Source: Opitutales bacterium UBA2995
GTDB lineage: Bacteria; Verrucomicrobiota; Verrucomicrobiia; Opitutales; UBA2995
Reading direction: 5' to 3'
Assembly: GCA_002346535.1 (NCBI GenBank)
Contig: DDZZ01000038.1
Span: 78,370-139,941, forward strand
DNA length: 61,572 bases
Shown here: positions 34,277 to 42,908 of the stretch, piece after piece
How positions within the stretch are numbered: position 1 is the stretch's first letter
Layout: each line of letters begins with the position of its first letter
Translations under genes and position numbers: made by a program
The notes under the pieces: generated by a model
The model's database searches: none
Seen by the model: only the letters and a program-made list of their open reading frames with translations
What the model was told of the DNA's origin: nothing

Positions 34277-36364
34277 TTATTTGTTTTTTCCCCGCCTCTC
34301 TGCAGCTTCAGCAATAATCTGCTCAGAAATCGTGCGAGGGCAAGCCTCATAATGAGAAAATTCCATCGAAAATTGCCCACGGCCGGAGGTCATGCTCCGT
34401 AAATCGCCGATGTAACCAAACATATCACTCAGCGGTGCATCGGCCTTAACGCGAACTCCCGATGGAGTTGTTTCCTGGGATTTGATGATTCCGCGACGGC
34501 GATTCAAGTCTCCAATAACGTCGCCCACATGGGCGTCCGGGCAAAAGACATCGATCTTCATTATTGGCTCCAACATCTGAGGTCCGGCCTTCGGTATTGT
34601 TTGCCGGTAAGCAGAACGTGCGGCGATCTCAAATGCGACCGCCGATGAATCCACAGAGTGATAGCCACCATCGATCAAAGTCACTTTCACATCCACAGTT
34701 GGGTAATCTGCCAGGACACCTACATTCATGGAGCTTTTGAACCCCTTCTCAATGGCCGGCCAGTATTCTTTGGGGACATTCCCCCCAACTACTTGAGACT
34801 CGAACTCGAAATCAGAACCGGATTCGTTAGGCTCAATAATGTAGTCGATCTTACCAAACTGCCCGGAACCACCGGACTGTTTTTTATGGGTATAGGAATC
34901 CTCAATCCGCTGGGTAATAGTTTCGCGGTAGGCGACTTGAGGCTTGCCCACATCCACGGATACGCCATGCGTGCGCTTCAGTATATCCACTTTAATGTCG
35001 AGGTGCAGTTCGCCCATCCCTTTCAGAATGGTTTCTCCGCTATCCTGATCAGTCTCTACATAAAATGAAGGATCCTCTTGCACCATCTTGCTTAGAGCGA
35101 CTCCCATTTTTTCGGCGTTGATCTTGTCCTTGGCGGCAACGGCGATGGAAATCACAGGATCCGGGAAGACCATCGGCTCCAGGGTGGCCGGATTCTTCGG
35201 ATCGGCCAGGGTATGTCCGGTTTGAACATTTTTGATCCCGAGGAGAGCGACGATATCACCCGCTTGGGCGGTGTCCAATTCTTCGCGGCTGTCCGCATGC
35301 ATTTCCACGATGCGGCCTACCCTCTCGGTTTTTCCGGTGAAGGTATTAATTACTGTCTCACCTTTGTTCAAAGTGCCGGAATAAATACGGGCGAAAGTAA
35401 GTGCACCATATTTGTCGTCCATGATCTTGAAGGCCAACATGCGTAGAGGGCCACTCGGATCGACAACGGCTTCACCTCCCGTTGGATTTCCTTCCAAATC
35501 CATTTCAGGCTGAGGATTAACTTCAGTCGGGTCAGGGAGGTAATCGACGACGGCATTGAGCACCAGTTGAACACCTTTGTTCTTGAATGAAGAGCCACAA
35601 TAAGTCGGAAAGAAATCCAAATTGATCGCACCCTTTCGGATGCAGCGTTTGACAGTGCCTATATCCGGCTCATTACCTTCCAAGTAAGCCTCCATCACCG
35701 CGTCATCCTGCTCTACCACAGTCTCAATGAGTTTTTCGTGATACTCGTCGACCTTATCAATCAGGTCGGCAGGCGGGTCAGAAACCGTATAATGAGTCGG
35801 ATCTCCGGTTTCATCCCAGATATAGGCTTTCTTGGTCAAAACATCGACCATGCCTACAAAGTCGTTCTCGGACCCAATGGGCAGAGTCATTACCAAAGGA
35901 GTCGCGGCCAGTACATCTTCTACCTGGTTCAGGACGCGGTAGAAATTTGCACCTACACGATCCATCTTATTTACGTAAATAATACGTGCGACGCCTGACT
36001 CGGTCGCATAACGCCAATTGGTCTCAGATTGGGGTTCCACTCCACCCGATGCACAAAAGACGCCAACTCCGCCGTCCAGAACCTTCAAGGAACGATAAAC
36101 TTCGATCGTGAAATCCACATGGCCGGGGGTATCAATAATGTTAAACCGATGATCGTTCCAATAACAGGTGGTTGCAGCAGATTGAATGGTAATACCACGC
36201 TCCTGTTCCTGGTCCATAAAATCGGTGGTCGCTGCACCATCGTGCACTTCACCCATTTTGTGAATCTTGCCGGTAAGCTTTAAAATGCGTTCAGTAGTCG
36301 TCGTTTTACCCGCGTCAACGTGGGCAAAAATACCGATGTTTCTGTACTTTTTTAAATCAACCAT
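34277..36364 (-). CDS. fusA: Elongation factor G
   Basis: Ribosomal translocase GTPase. The 695-residue protein has G1 AHVDAGKTTTTERIL, the switch I region GAATTDFMDQEQERGITIQSAATT, G3 DTPGHVDFT, G4 NKMDR and the five EF-G domains through to the C-terminal GDLRSMTSGRGQFSMEFSHYE. ATG at 36364 has a strong AAGGAGG ribosome site. It stands alone, not in the usual str operon with rpsL/rpsG/tufA, and ends in its own terminator. It could therefore be the sole fusA or an extra copy. The 290-bp gap upstream holds its promoter and that of the divergent gene. Confidence 0.96.
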   Translation of the reverse strand: MVDLKKYRNIGIFAHVDAGKTTTTERILKLTGKIHKMGEVHDGAATTDFMDQEQERGITIQSAATTCYWNDHRFNIIDTPGHVDFTIEVYRSLKVLDGGVGVFCASGGVEPQSETNWRYATESGVARIIYVNKMDRVGANFYRVLNQVEDVLAATPLVMTLPIGSENDFVGMVDVLTKKAYIWDETGDPTHYTVSDPPADLIDKVDEYHEKLIETVVEQDDAVMEAYLEGNEPDIGTVKRCIRKGAINLDFFPTYCGSSFKNKGVQLVLNAVVDYLPDPTEVNPQPEMDLEGNPTGGEAVVDPSGPLRMLAFKIMDDKYGALTFARIYSGTLNKGETVINTFTGKTERVGRIVEMHADSREELDTAQAGDIVALLGIKNVQTGHTLADPKNPATLEPMVFPDPVISIAVAAKDKINAEKMGVALSKMVQEDPSFYVETDQDSGETILKGMGELHLDIKVDILKRTHGVSVDVGKPQVAYRETITQRIEDSYTHKKQSGGSGQFGKIDYIIEPNESGSDFEFESQVVGGNVPKEYWPAIEKGFKSSMNVGVLADYPTVDVKVTLIDGGYHSVDSSAVAFEIAARSAYRQTIPKAGPQMLEPIMKIDVFCPDAHVGDVIGDLNRRRGIIKSQETTPSGVRVKADAPLSDMFGYIGDLRSMTSGRGQFSMEFSHYEACPRTISEQIIAEAAERRGKNK

Positions 36365-36656
36365 GATAAGTCCTCCTTACTTGCCGGAAAAAGGAAAGGT
36401 GAAAGGGCTAAGAGATAAAATTCGTTTGGCAATACCAGAATTCACTTTCTTCTAAGGTCTCTTTTGAGAGATATAAACTGAATTTTAACTGTTTAAAACT
36501 CGATTTTTCAAAAACCCTGAAGCAATATACATCCCAATTAGGTAAAATAGGCTCTCAAAGCTTGCGTGTCAGGCCAGCTCTAGTGTCACATTACCTGACG
36601 AGAATTAAAGAAATCCGCACCCGGACTAACACCAAAGAAACCGAACAATTTTTACC

Positions 36657-37538
36657 ATGAGTGATCCCATGCCTCGCAGAAAAGCCCTGAAAACCATGGC
36701 CACGGGAGCTGCAGCGGTTGCTGTCACCTCCGCAATGGCTCAATCCACGTCAGCCGCCCACCACAAAAGCGGATTGAAAGGAAACATCAACCATTCGGTA
36801 TGCAAATGGTGTTACCGCGGTATTGAGCTCGATCCTTTTTGCAAAGCAGCCAACGACATGGGCCTCAAAGCGATTGACCTGATGAAGGTCGAAGAGTGGC
36901 CTACCGTAAGGAAACATAGCCTAGACGTTTCCTTGGTCACCGGGGTTCCTGGCGGCATTCCAAATGGGATTAATCGGGTCGAAAACCACGAAAAAATCAT
37001 AGCGTGGTATGAAGAAGTCTGTCCCCAAATGGCCAAGGCTGGATACAAGAAAGTCATCAACTTCTCCGGAAATCGTAAAGGCATGAGCGATAAGGAGGGC
37101 CTCAAAAACTGCGCGAAGGCCCTCAAGCAAATCATGCCCATTGCTGAAAAGAATGACGTTATCATTGTCATGGAACTCCTTAATTCAAAGGTGAACCACA
37201 AAGACTACATGGCAGACTTCACCCCATGGGGAGTTAAACTTTGCGATACCGTTGGCTCGGAAAATTTCAAGCTGCTCTACGACATCTACCACATGCAAAT
37301 CATGGAAGGTGATATAATCGCCACTATTCGCGAATTCCATCCTTACTTTACGCATTATCATACTGGAGGGGTTCCGGGCCGTCACGAAATTGACAAGACC
37401 CAGGAGCTCTATTACCCTGCCATCATGGAAGCGATTCTGGAAACCGGTTACACCGGGTATGTGGCTCAGGAATTTATTCCCGCCGGACCGGATCCACTCA
37501 CCTCTCTCAAACAAGGGGTCCATATCTGCGACGTATAA
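36657..37538 (+). CDS. Exported TIM-barrel isomerase-like protein (hydroxypyruvate isomerase family)
   Basis: The protein is 293 residues (ATG 36657; ATG at 36669 also possible) with a Tat-type leader: RRKALKTMATGAAAVAVTSAMA. The rest follows the AP-endonuclease-2/hydroxypyruvate isomerase family: MELLNSKVNH (metal Glu), LLYDIYHMQIMEGD, HYHTGGVPGRHEI and a final AQEFIP. The ligands fit a metal-dependent sugar or hydroxy-acid isomerase placed in the periplasm. The true substrate is unknown, and Tat-exported members are common in Planctomycetes and Verrucomicrobia. It is monocistronic, with a clear terminator 23 bp after the stop. Confidence 0.85.
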   Translation: MSDPMPRRKALKTMATGAAAVAVTSAMAQSTSAAHHKSGLKGNINHSVCKWCYRGIELDPFCKAANDMGLKAIDLMKVEEWPTVRKHSLDVSLVTGVPGGIPNGINRVENHEKIIAWYEEVCPQMAKAGYKKVINFSGNRKGMSDKEGLKNCAKALKQIMPIAEKNDVIIVMELLNSKVNHKDYMADFTPWGVKLCDTVGSENFKLLYDIYHMQIMEGDIIATIREFHPYFTHYHTGGVPGRHEIDKTQELYYPAIMEAILETGYTGYVAQEFIPAGPDPLTSLKQGVHICDV

Positions 37539-37560
37539 GAACAATTTAAAGCACCCAAAA

Positions 37561-37586
37561 GCCCTTCTCAAGCGAGAAGGGCTTTT
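37561..37586 (+). terminator. Rho-independent terminator
   Basis: GCCCTTCTC (37561-37569) pairs with GAGAAGGGC (37574-37582) over an AAGC loop and is followed by a T run. It ends the isomerase-like gene at 37538 and is flanked by A and T runs, so it may work in both directions. Confidence 0.92.
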
Positions 37587-37628
37587 TCATTTAGCCTGCT
37601 GGCGTTCGAAAACGTTCAAGCTTAAAAA

Positions 37629-37849
37629 CTGGACCTCACTCCAGAAGAACGCTTGCCGGAACCTGTCATCGCACCTGCATCTACTGAAGCGAAATTGGGC
37701 TTACAAATAATACAAGTAGCCTATGACCTGAACATGGACGTCTGGGCGGCGGAGCCAATGCTGGTCAACCCGGTAGCCACCGACGTAGACGAACAGGGAA
37801 GAGTCTTCGTAGCTGAGGCTCGAAGCACTCCACCGCCTGACGAATTGGA
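37629..37849 (+). pseudogene. N-terminal fragment of a PVC-type haem-binding CxxCH dehydrogenase
   Basis: The open frame begins right after a stop codon with LTPEERLPEPVIAPASTEAK, then MDVWAAEPMLVNPVATDVDEQGRVFVAEAR. This closely follows the start of PVC-type haem-binding dehydrogenases, large exported proteins with a PQQ/NHL-type beta-propeller and a C-terminal haem. After about 70 codons the similarity ends abruptly; there is no signal peptide, propeller or CxxCH. It abuts a fragment of an unrelated gene on the other strand, so the locus is rearranged. It is not expected to make a working protein. Confidence 0.6.
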
Positions 37850-38260
37850 AAAGAAGTGTTGGAGAATGTCCAAATTATAATGGTCTAAAACTTGGGGAAG
37901 GATCTCTATATCCATTCCAGGTAAATGGACATCATCGTCGGCGATCATTATCCCTTGGTATTGCTCAAAATTTTCCGACCATTCCAATTGGTCGTGATAA
38001 AGGCTGGGAAACTTAACGCCCTTTCTTTGATGGTAAAAGCCAGCTGTTTTTCGAACCTTGTCTCCACAATCTCAGTACGCAGTAACCCAAAGATCATAGG
38101 ATTTTCTTCGCGCAGCCCATAGATCAGCGCAGATATGGGTTCCGTCTGAAGTATAACCGGAGAATCTGGAATTCGGCTTTTCCAACCACTTGATTAGAGT
38201 AGCCGGTTTATCGAGGGGTTGGGATACTGATATCACAACACCACTAAAAAGATCCATTTG
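37850..38260 (-). pseudogene. Fragment of a glycosyltransferase-like (DUF707-type) gene
   Basis: On the minus strand one frame, broken by an in-frame TGA near 38078, gives RKSYDLWVTAY, then KGVKFPSLYHDQLEW, IMIADDDVHLPGMDIEILPQVLDHYNLDIL. The RxYDLW start, the KG-KFPSL step and the IADDD acidic motif follow DUF707-type nucleotide-sugar-like domains. The C-terminal part is missing at 37850, where the PVC-type fragment begins. The family assignment is from motif pattern only. Confidence 0.42.
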
Positions 38261-38270
38261 AGGTATTCCC

Positions 38271-40076
38271 TCAATCGGATCTGTGTTCGCTATGACAAGC
38301 TTTACAATTTATTGCCTTTTTATAAGGACCTGTGCCCGTTGGGCCGTCTTCAAGCAAAGTAGTCACTCCTTCGATCAAATAGCCGGTTTTTACTTTCCAA
38401 TCTTCAACGGTACCTTTGGGAGGGGTGATCGACATCATCGCCTGGTACGCCCTCAGCATTCTCGAAAGATCCTCTTCGGAAGCTTTTCCCTCCTGAGCCT
38501 GAGCGGCTATGGAAGTCTTACCTTTGTGGAAGTCGATCATTATCTCGCTTATGGAAAGACTGTCTTCATCGTCAACCTTAACAACTTCAACCAGTTCTTC
38601 CTCAAAATCGAAGACGGAAACAATATCGACTTCCAATGCAGCCCTCTGCTTTTGCAAGTCGTCTATTTGCATCCGGAGCTTGTCTGACTGAACTGCGGGG
38701 AATATGGACTTTTGCAGTGAAGCTATACCCTCCTTTGTTACTTCGGTCTCCCAAAGAAAAATCTTTTTCAATCCCTTGAGCCTTCTCAAAACGGTCAGAG
38801 CGGCATCTGTGACTGCTGTGCCAAACAGGTTGATATATTGAAGCTGGTAAAGATTCGTCAGTTGTTCGATGCCGGCGTCCGTAATAGCGGTATTATTCAG
38901 GTAAAGGTGGGTAAGGTTGGTCATTTGACCGATCGCCTCAAGCCCGGCATCCGTCACTTCGGATTTGCCCAAATTCAATTCCACGATGTTCGACTTGAGT
39001 TGAAGAAGATCCGCAACGTCTTGATCGGTGGCTTTATTGGCCCGTATACCAATTCGGTGCTCATTCTGGGCCAGGAAGAATACGCTTAACCGTTCTTGCC
39101 CGGAAAATTCAGGGAGCCTGGACTCAATGGACTCGCGTGTCTCAAATTCCAATACATCGACTTCGAGAAAATGCACCGCAATCTCAGGAGTGATTTCCAA
39201 CTCATCGCGAGTTGCTGTTTCACTCGCACCCTGGTCAATCCACCATGCCAGAAAAGCAACCACCTCCTCGCTGGGCTGCGGCTTACCTTGCGGAGGCATA
39301 TGATCTTCCTCACTCTCCGGCAGGTGAATCCGGTGAATCATGTCACTCGCCTCACTGTCGCCCGGAACAAGGGCCGGCCCATTGACCCCTCCTGCCAACA
39401 AAAATTCGTAGTTGTCCATTCGTAGCTCACCTTTGATCTTTTCCGAGCTGTGACACTGGAAACAGTAGTCCTGCATGATGGGCTGTATGTGGGTCACGAA
39501 TACAGGTGTATCCGTTGAAATTTCCTCGACCACGTTGGCAGACTCCCCCGCGAAGGGGTTATATTGGGTCAGGAAACCGGAACCATGGGTTAGCGATCCA
39601 CCTTGATGCCCGGTGACGGTCATTCCGAGGATGACCACAACTAGTCCAGCCAGGTAGGCGGTCGGCAATTTATCGGACTCATCTTTTCTGTTTCTCGCCA
39701 GCCAATCCAAACCGAGTATAAAGGCAGCGGTCACCACGCCAGCCCACTTGTGGAAATTTACCGCTTCAGAATCATAGCCACCCTCCCAGGAAAGAAATAT
39801 TCCAAAGAGTGCGGAAAAAACGGTCGTATAAAAAGTAGCGGCCAGTAGGAAATGGATTTTTTCCGGAACACGGGACACCGGCCGCAGAAAGAGATAAATT
39901 TCGAGGAGCACGACCCCGGCAAAAAGGCCGATTGGCAAATGCAAAAGCACTGGGTGAAATCGACCGAGAAAAGGGACCCACTTTGAGATCAGGCCCATCG
40001 CAGTCCCGTCAATTAGGGACAAAATAACTAGAATGGCCAGAAGAATGGGGCCGGTAATTGATCGGAAGAAATTCAT
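38271..40076 (-). CDS. Membrane DUF2231 / planctomycete cytochrome / LRR protein with second haem motif
   Basis: The protein is 601 residues from the ATG at 40076 (a TTG at 40091 adds five). The order is unusual: four or five membrane helices of DUF2231 type (about 1-160, HPVLLHLPIGLFAG), a planctomycete cytochrome C domain with CFQCH (205-209) and the GELRMDNYEFLLAGG/DHMPPQGKPQPS motifs, and leucine-rich repeats (about 340-450, LTHLYLNNTAITDAGIEQL). A long charged helical part follows, then a second haem-binding CKACH at about residue 590, six residues before the end. A membrane-anchored electron carrier facing the periplasm is likely. Partners are unknown; the haem-binding and DUF1549 genes nearby may share a pathway. 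Confidence 0.85.
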   Translation of the reverse strand: MNFFRSITGPILLAILVILSLIDGTAMGLISKWVPFLGRFHPVLLHLPIGLFAGVVLLEIYLFLRPVSRVPEKIHFLLAATFYTTVFSALFGIFLSWEGGYDSEAVNFHKWAGVVTAAFILGLDWLARNRKDESDKLPTAYLAGLVVVILGMTVTGHQGGSLTHGSGFLTQYNPFAGESANVVEEISTDTPVFVTHIQPIMQDYCFQCHSSEKIKGELRMDNYEFLLAGGVNGPALVPGDSEASDMIHRIHLPESEEDHMPPQGKPQPSEEVVAFLAWWIDQGASETATRDELEITPEIAVHFLEVDVLEFETRESIESRLPEFSGQERLSVFFLAQNEHRIGIRANKATDQDVADLLQLKSNIVELNLGKSEVTDAGLEAIGQMTNLTHLYLNNTAITDAGIEQLTNLYQLQYINLFGTAVTDAALTVLRRLKGLKKIFLWETEVTKEGIASLQKSIFPAVQSDKLRMQIDDLQKQRAALEVDIVSVFDFEEELVEVVKVDDEDSLSISEIMIDFHKGKTSIAAQAQEGKASEEDLSRMLRAYQAMMSITPPKGTVEDWKVKTGYLIEGVTTLLEDGPTGTGPYKKAINCKACHSEHRSD

Positions 40077-40686
40077 AGAATATGGGAGCAAACCAAAAAC
40101 ATCATTGTGATCAATCTCTTATGGTACAATTGGGGTTTTTATAAAAACCTTTAAGATTTGTCATTAAGCAATTGAACTAAAAAGCGAGAAATTGAAGCCA
40201 TCCGTCAACTATTTCGAGTTATTTGTGCCAAAGATTCAGAATTATTGAAGTTTTATTACTCCGCCTATTCTGATCGATTCTAACAAACTAGGCTCGAAGG
40301 TTGTAGAGGTGCTCCACGGCGTCATGGTACGAAACTCGTACGGACTAGATTTTTTCGAAACAATCTGGGATTCCTTTCCCCAAATATGACTGCCAGATAC
40401 TGGCAGAAAGCTAAACAAAGAAGTCCTTGGTTACGGTCAGGCTAGGCCTTCCCTACACCAGGAACTCTTTCCAGAACCTAACATACAACCCATACGAACA
40501 GAGTCCGGATAGAGTCTCATTTGACTTGCTACTAAGTTAGGGGGCCGGTCAATTTCGCTCATCCTAAGACGGAAATGGAATGCCCAAGAACTGGCATAAA
40601 TTTAAATTGCTTTATAGAAAAGACCCCTAAGACTGCCCCGCCCGCATGTGAAAGGCTTCCCAAGCGGCTATGCAACCCAGACCGCT
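40077..40686. other. About 600-bp intergenic region
   Basis: Divergent region between the cytochrome gene and the helicase. No gene is seen. It contains a perfect 16-bp palindrome, GGTTTTTATAAAAACC (40134-40149), and a hairpin CTGCCAG-ATA-CTGGCAG (about 40391-40407). Neither has a recognised role. Promoters for both flanking genes must lie here. Confidence 0.5.
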
Positions 40687-42288
40687 ATGGACACACCGGA
40701 ATTTTTTGAACTAGGGCTTGAACAAGAGTTGCTCAATACAGTCGATCGCCTCGGGTACGAAAGCCCTTCACCAATCCAGGCTCTCACCATTCCATTGCTG
40801 CTCAAAGGCAAGGATGTGGTCGGCCTATCCGAAACGGGGTCCGGCAAAACTGCCGCTTTCGGCTTACCCGCATTGCAAATGATCAATGTGGAGCTTCCGG
40901 TGACCCAAGTGCTTATTTTATGTCCAACCCGGGAACTTTCAGTCCAGATCTGTGAAGAAATCCATAAACTTGGCCGACACCTAAAGAAACTGGCCGCAAT
41001 TCCAGTCTACGGAGGTGCCCCTATTGATCGACAGATTCGCTATTTGAGACAGGGCTCGCACATCGTTGTCGGCACGCCTGGTCGTTTGATGGATCACTTG
41101 GAACGCGGCACACTCAATTTGAGCCAAACCCGCATGGTCATCCTGGATGAAGCCGACCGTATGTTGGACATGGGCTTTCGAGATGATATGGGAACCATCC
41201 TGTCTCAGGCACCTAAAGACCGACAAACGCTCTTTTTCTCGGCAACGATGAATAAAGGAGTCGAACGCTTGATCGAACACCACGGAAACGAGCCCGAACA
41301 CATTCGCATCAAACGCAAAACGCTCACGGTTGCCTCGGTTGAACAGACCTATTTTGAGGTACGCAACCGGTCCAAGATAGAAGTCGTTTCCCGGTTGCTG
41401 GATTTGGATCCTCCAAAACTGGCCATTGTTTTCTGCAATACAAAACGCATGGTCGACGAATGTCGTGACGCCCTCATAAACCGCGGTTATTCCGCAGATC
41501 GAATCCATGGAGACATTACTCAAGGCGAAAGAGAGCGTGTCTTGAGAAAATTTAGATCAGGCAAAGTTGAAATCCTGGTCGCCACCGATGTGGCGGCTAG
41601 GGGCCTGGATATCGACGACGTGGATGCTGTGTTTAACTACGACCTACCTCAAGACCCGGAAGATTATGTTCACCGAATCGGCAGAACAGGCCGTGCCGGA
41701 CGGGAAGGGAAAGCCTTCAGTTTCATATTCGGCAAAGACATTTATCGCCTTGGTTCCATTGAGCGCTATATTAAGCAGCGCATTCAGCGCTCCAAAATTC
41801 CATCTCAAGAGGATATCGCAGGTCGCCGGTCCGATGTCATCCTTGAATTGGTTAAAGATCGATTGGAAAGCGGTACCTTTAAGACTCACAGAGAATCAAT
41901 GGATCGCCTGCTGGACCAGGGTCATACACCTACGGACATTGCCAGCGCTTTATTTTCGCTTCTCAAAGAAACCAATGGCCGTGACGGGGAAACCATTGCT
42001 GAAGATAATGAAACACTCAGACCTGAGCGAAAACGGAATTCCGGTAGCAGAGGCAAGAGTCGCCCGACCCGCAGACGGAGCAACGGAGAAGGAAACTCAA
42101 AACGCGCTTCTATAAGAGCATCCATAAGGAAAAGTTACAAACAGGATGGAAAAGCGGAGAACGAAAAACTAAAAAAAGGGGGCCACCCTTTCGGAGAAAA
42201 AATGGTTGCAGAAAAAAGACGCTCAAAAAAAAAGCGAACCAACAAAAATAAAGGCAAACCCGATTGGAGTAAGCGAAAAAGCCGATAG
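40687..42288 (+). CDS. DEAD-box RNA helicase
   Basis: The protein is 533 residues from the ATG at 40687 (MDTPEFFELGLEQELL), which matches usual DEAD-box starts; the frame extends to a GTG at 40648. All core motifs are present: Q motif with SPIQ, motif I SETGSGKT, PTRELSVQI, TPGRL, DEAD (VILDEADRMLDMGF), SAT, IVFCNTKRMVDE, ATDVAARGLDI and HRIGRTGRAG. After about residue 370 comes a DbpA/CsdA-like linker and a long basic tail (RPTRRRSNGEG..., ending KKKRTNKNKGKPDWSKRKSR) typical of RNA-binding extensions. Probable roles are ribosome assembly or cold-induced RNA remodelling. Confidence 0.93.
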   Translation: MDTPEFFELGLEQELLNTVDRLGYESPSPIQALTIPLLLKGKDVVGLSETGSGKTAAFGLPALQMINVELPVTQVLILCPTRELSVQICEEIHKLGRHLKKLAAIPVYGGAPIDRQIRYLRQGSHIVVGTPGRLMDHLERGTLNLSQTRMVILDEADRMLDMGFRDDMGTILSQAPKDRQTLFFSATMNKGVERLIEHHGNEPEHIRIKRKTLTVASVEQTYFEVRNRSKIEVVSRLLDLDPPKLAIVFCNTKRMVDECRDALINRGYSADRIHGDITQGERERVLRKFRSGKVEILVATDVAARGLDIDDVDAVFNYDLPQDPEDYVHRIGRTGRAGREGKAFSFIFGKDIYRLGSIERYIKQRIQRSKIPSQEDIAGRRSDVILELVKDRLESGTFKTHRESMDRLLDQGHTPTDIASALFSLLKETNGRDGETIAEDNETLRPERKRNSGSRGKSRPTRRRSNGEGNSKRASIRASIRKSYKQDGKAENEKLKKGGHPFGEKMVAEKRRSKKKRTNKNKGKPDWSKRKSR

Positions 42289-42360
42289 GATCAGGTCAAT
42301 TAATCGTAGACAAATACGTAAAGCATTTGGAAAACTAAGGTCGATTCAGATTCTATCACC

Positions 42361-42789
42361 ATGAAGAAAACTCTAAAAATCACAGGTTTTTTCATTCTCG
42401 CCCTTTTTCTGGCCATCCAGCTAAAACCCGTTGACAGAAGCAATCCTTCCGAAATCGCCGATTCCGGCTTACCCTATGAGGTCAAAACAATCTTGAAGGC
42501 AAAATGCTACGATTGTCACTCCAACGAGAGTCATTGGCCCTGGTATTCGTATATCGCACCTGTTTCCTGGTGGATCTCCGATCACGTCCACGAAGGACGG
42601 CGTGAAGTGAACTACTCAAAATGGGATACGTATTCGGAAGACCGAAAAGAGGATAAAATAGAAGAAACTTTCGATGAAGTCCTGGATGGGCTCATGCCGA
42701 TTGAAAGTTATTTAATTACCCACCCCGACGCCAAGGTAACCGAAGAAGAAATCGACGTTTTTGACATGTGGTTGGCAGGGGAACTTTGA
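42361..42789 (+). CDS. Haem-binding domain protein (periplasmic, single CxxCH)
   Basis: The 142-residue protein has an N-terminal signal or anchor (ITGFFILALFLAIQL). The Haem_bd pattern follows: LPYEVKTILKAKCYDCHSNESHWPWYSYIAPVSWWISDHVHEGRREVNYSKW. The haem motif is CYDCH (residues 50-54). Such small cytochromes carry or sense electrons in the periplasm. It lies 72 bp after the helicase and 119 bp before the DUF1549 gene on the same strand; co-transcription is possible but not shown. Confidence 0.88.
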   Translation: MKKTLKITGFFILALFLAIQLKPVDRSNPSEIADSGLPYEVKTILKAKCYDCHSNESHWPWYSYIAPVSWWISDHVHEGRREVNYSKWDTYSEDRKEDKIEETFDEVLDGLMPIESYLITHPDAKVTEEEIDVFDMWLAGEL

Positions 42790-42908
42790 GGAACTCCAAG
42801 TATCAAATTTTGCACTCAAGCCTGGGCTCAAATCGGATTTGCCTATTTTAGTTCATGTGCTAGGTTGTGCCGCAGAAATTACCCTTAATGGAGAGCCTAA
42901 CTCACTGT

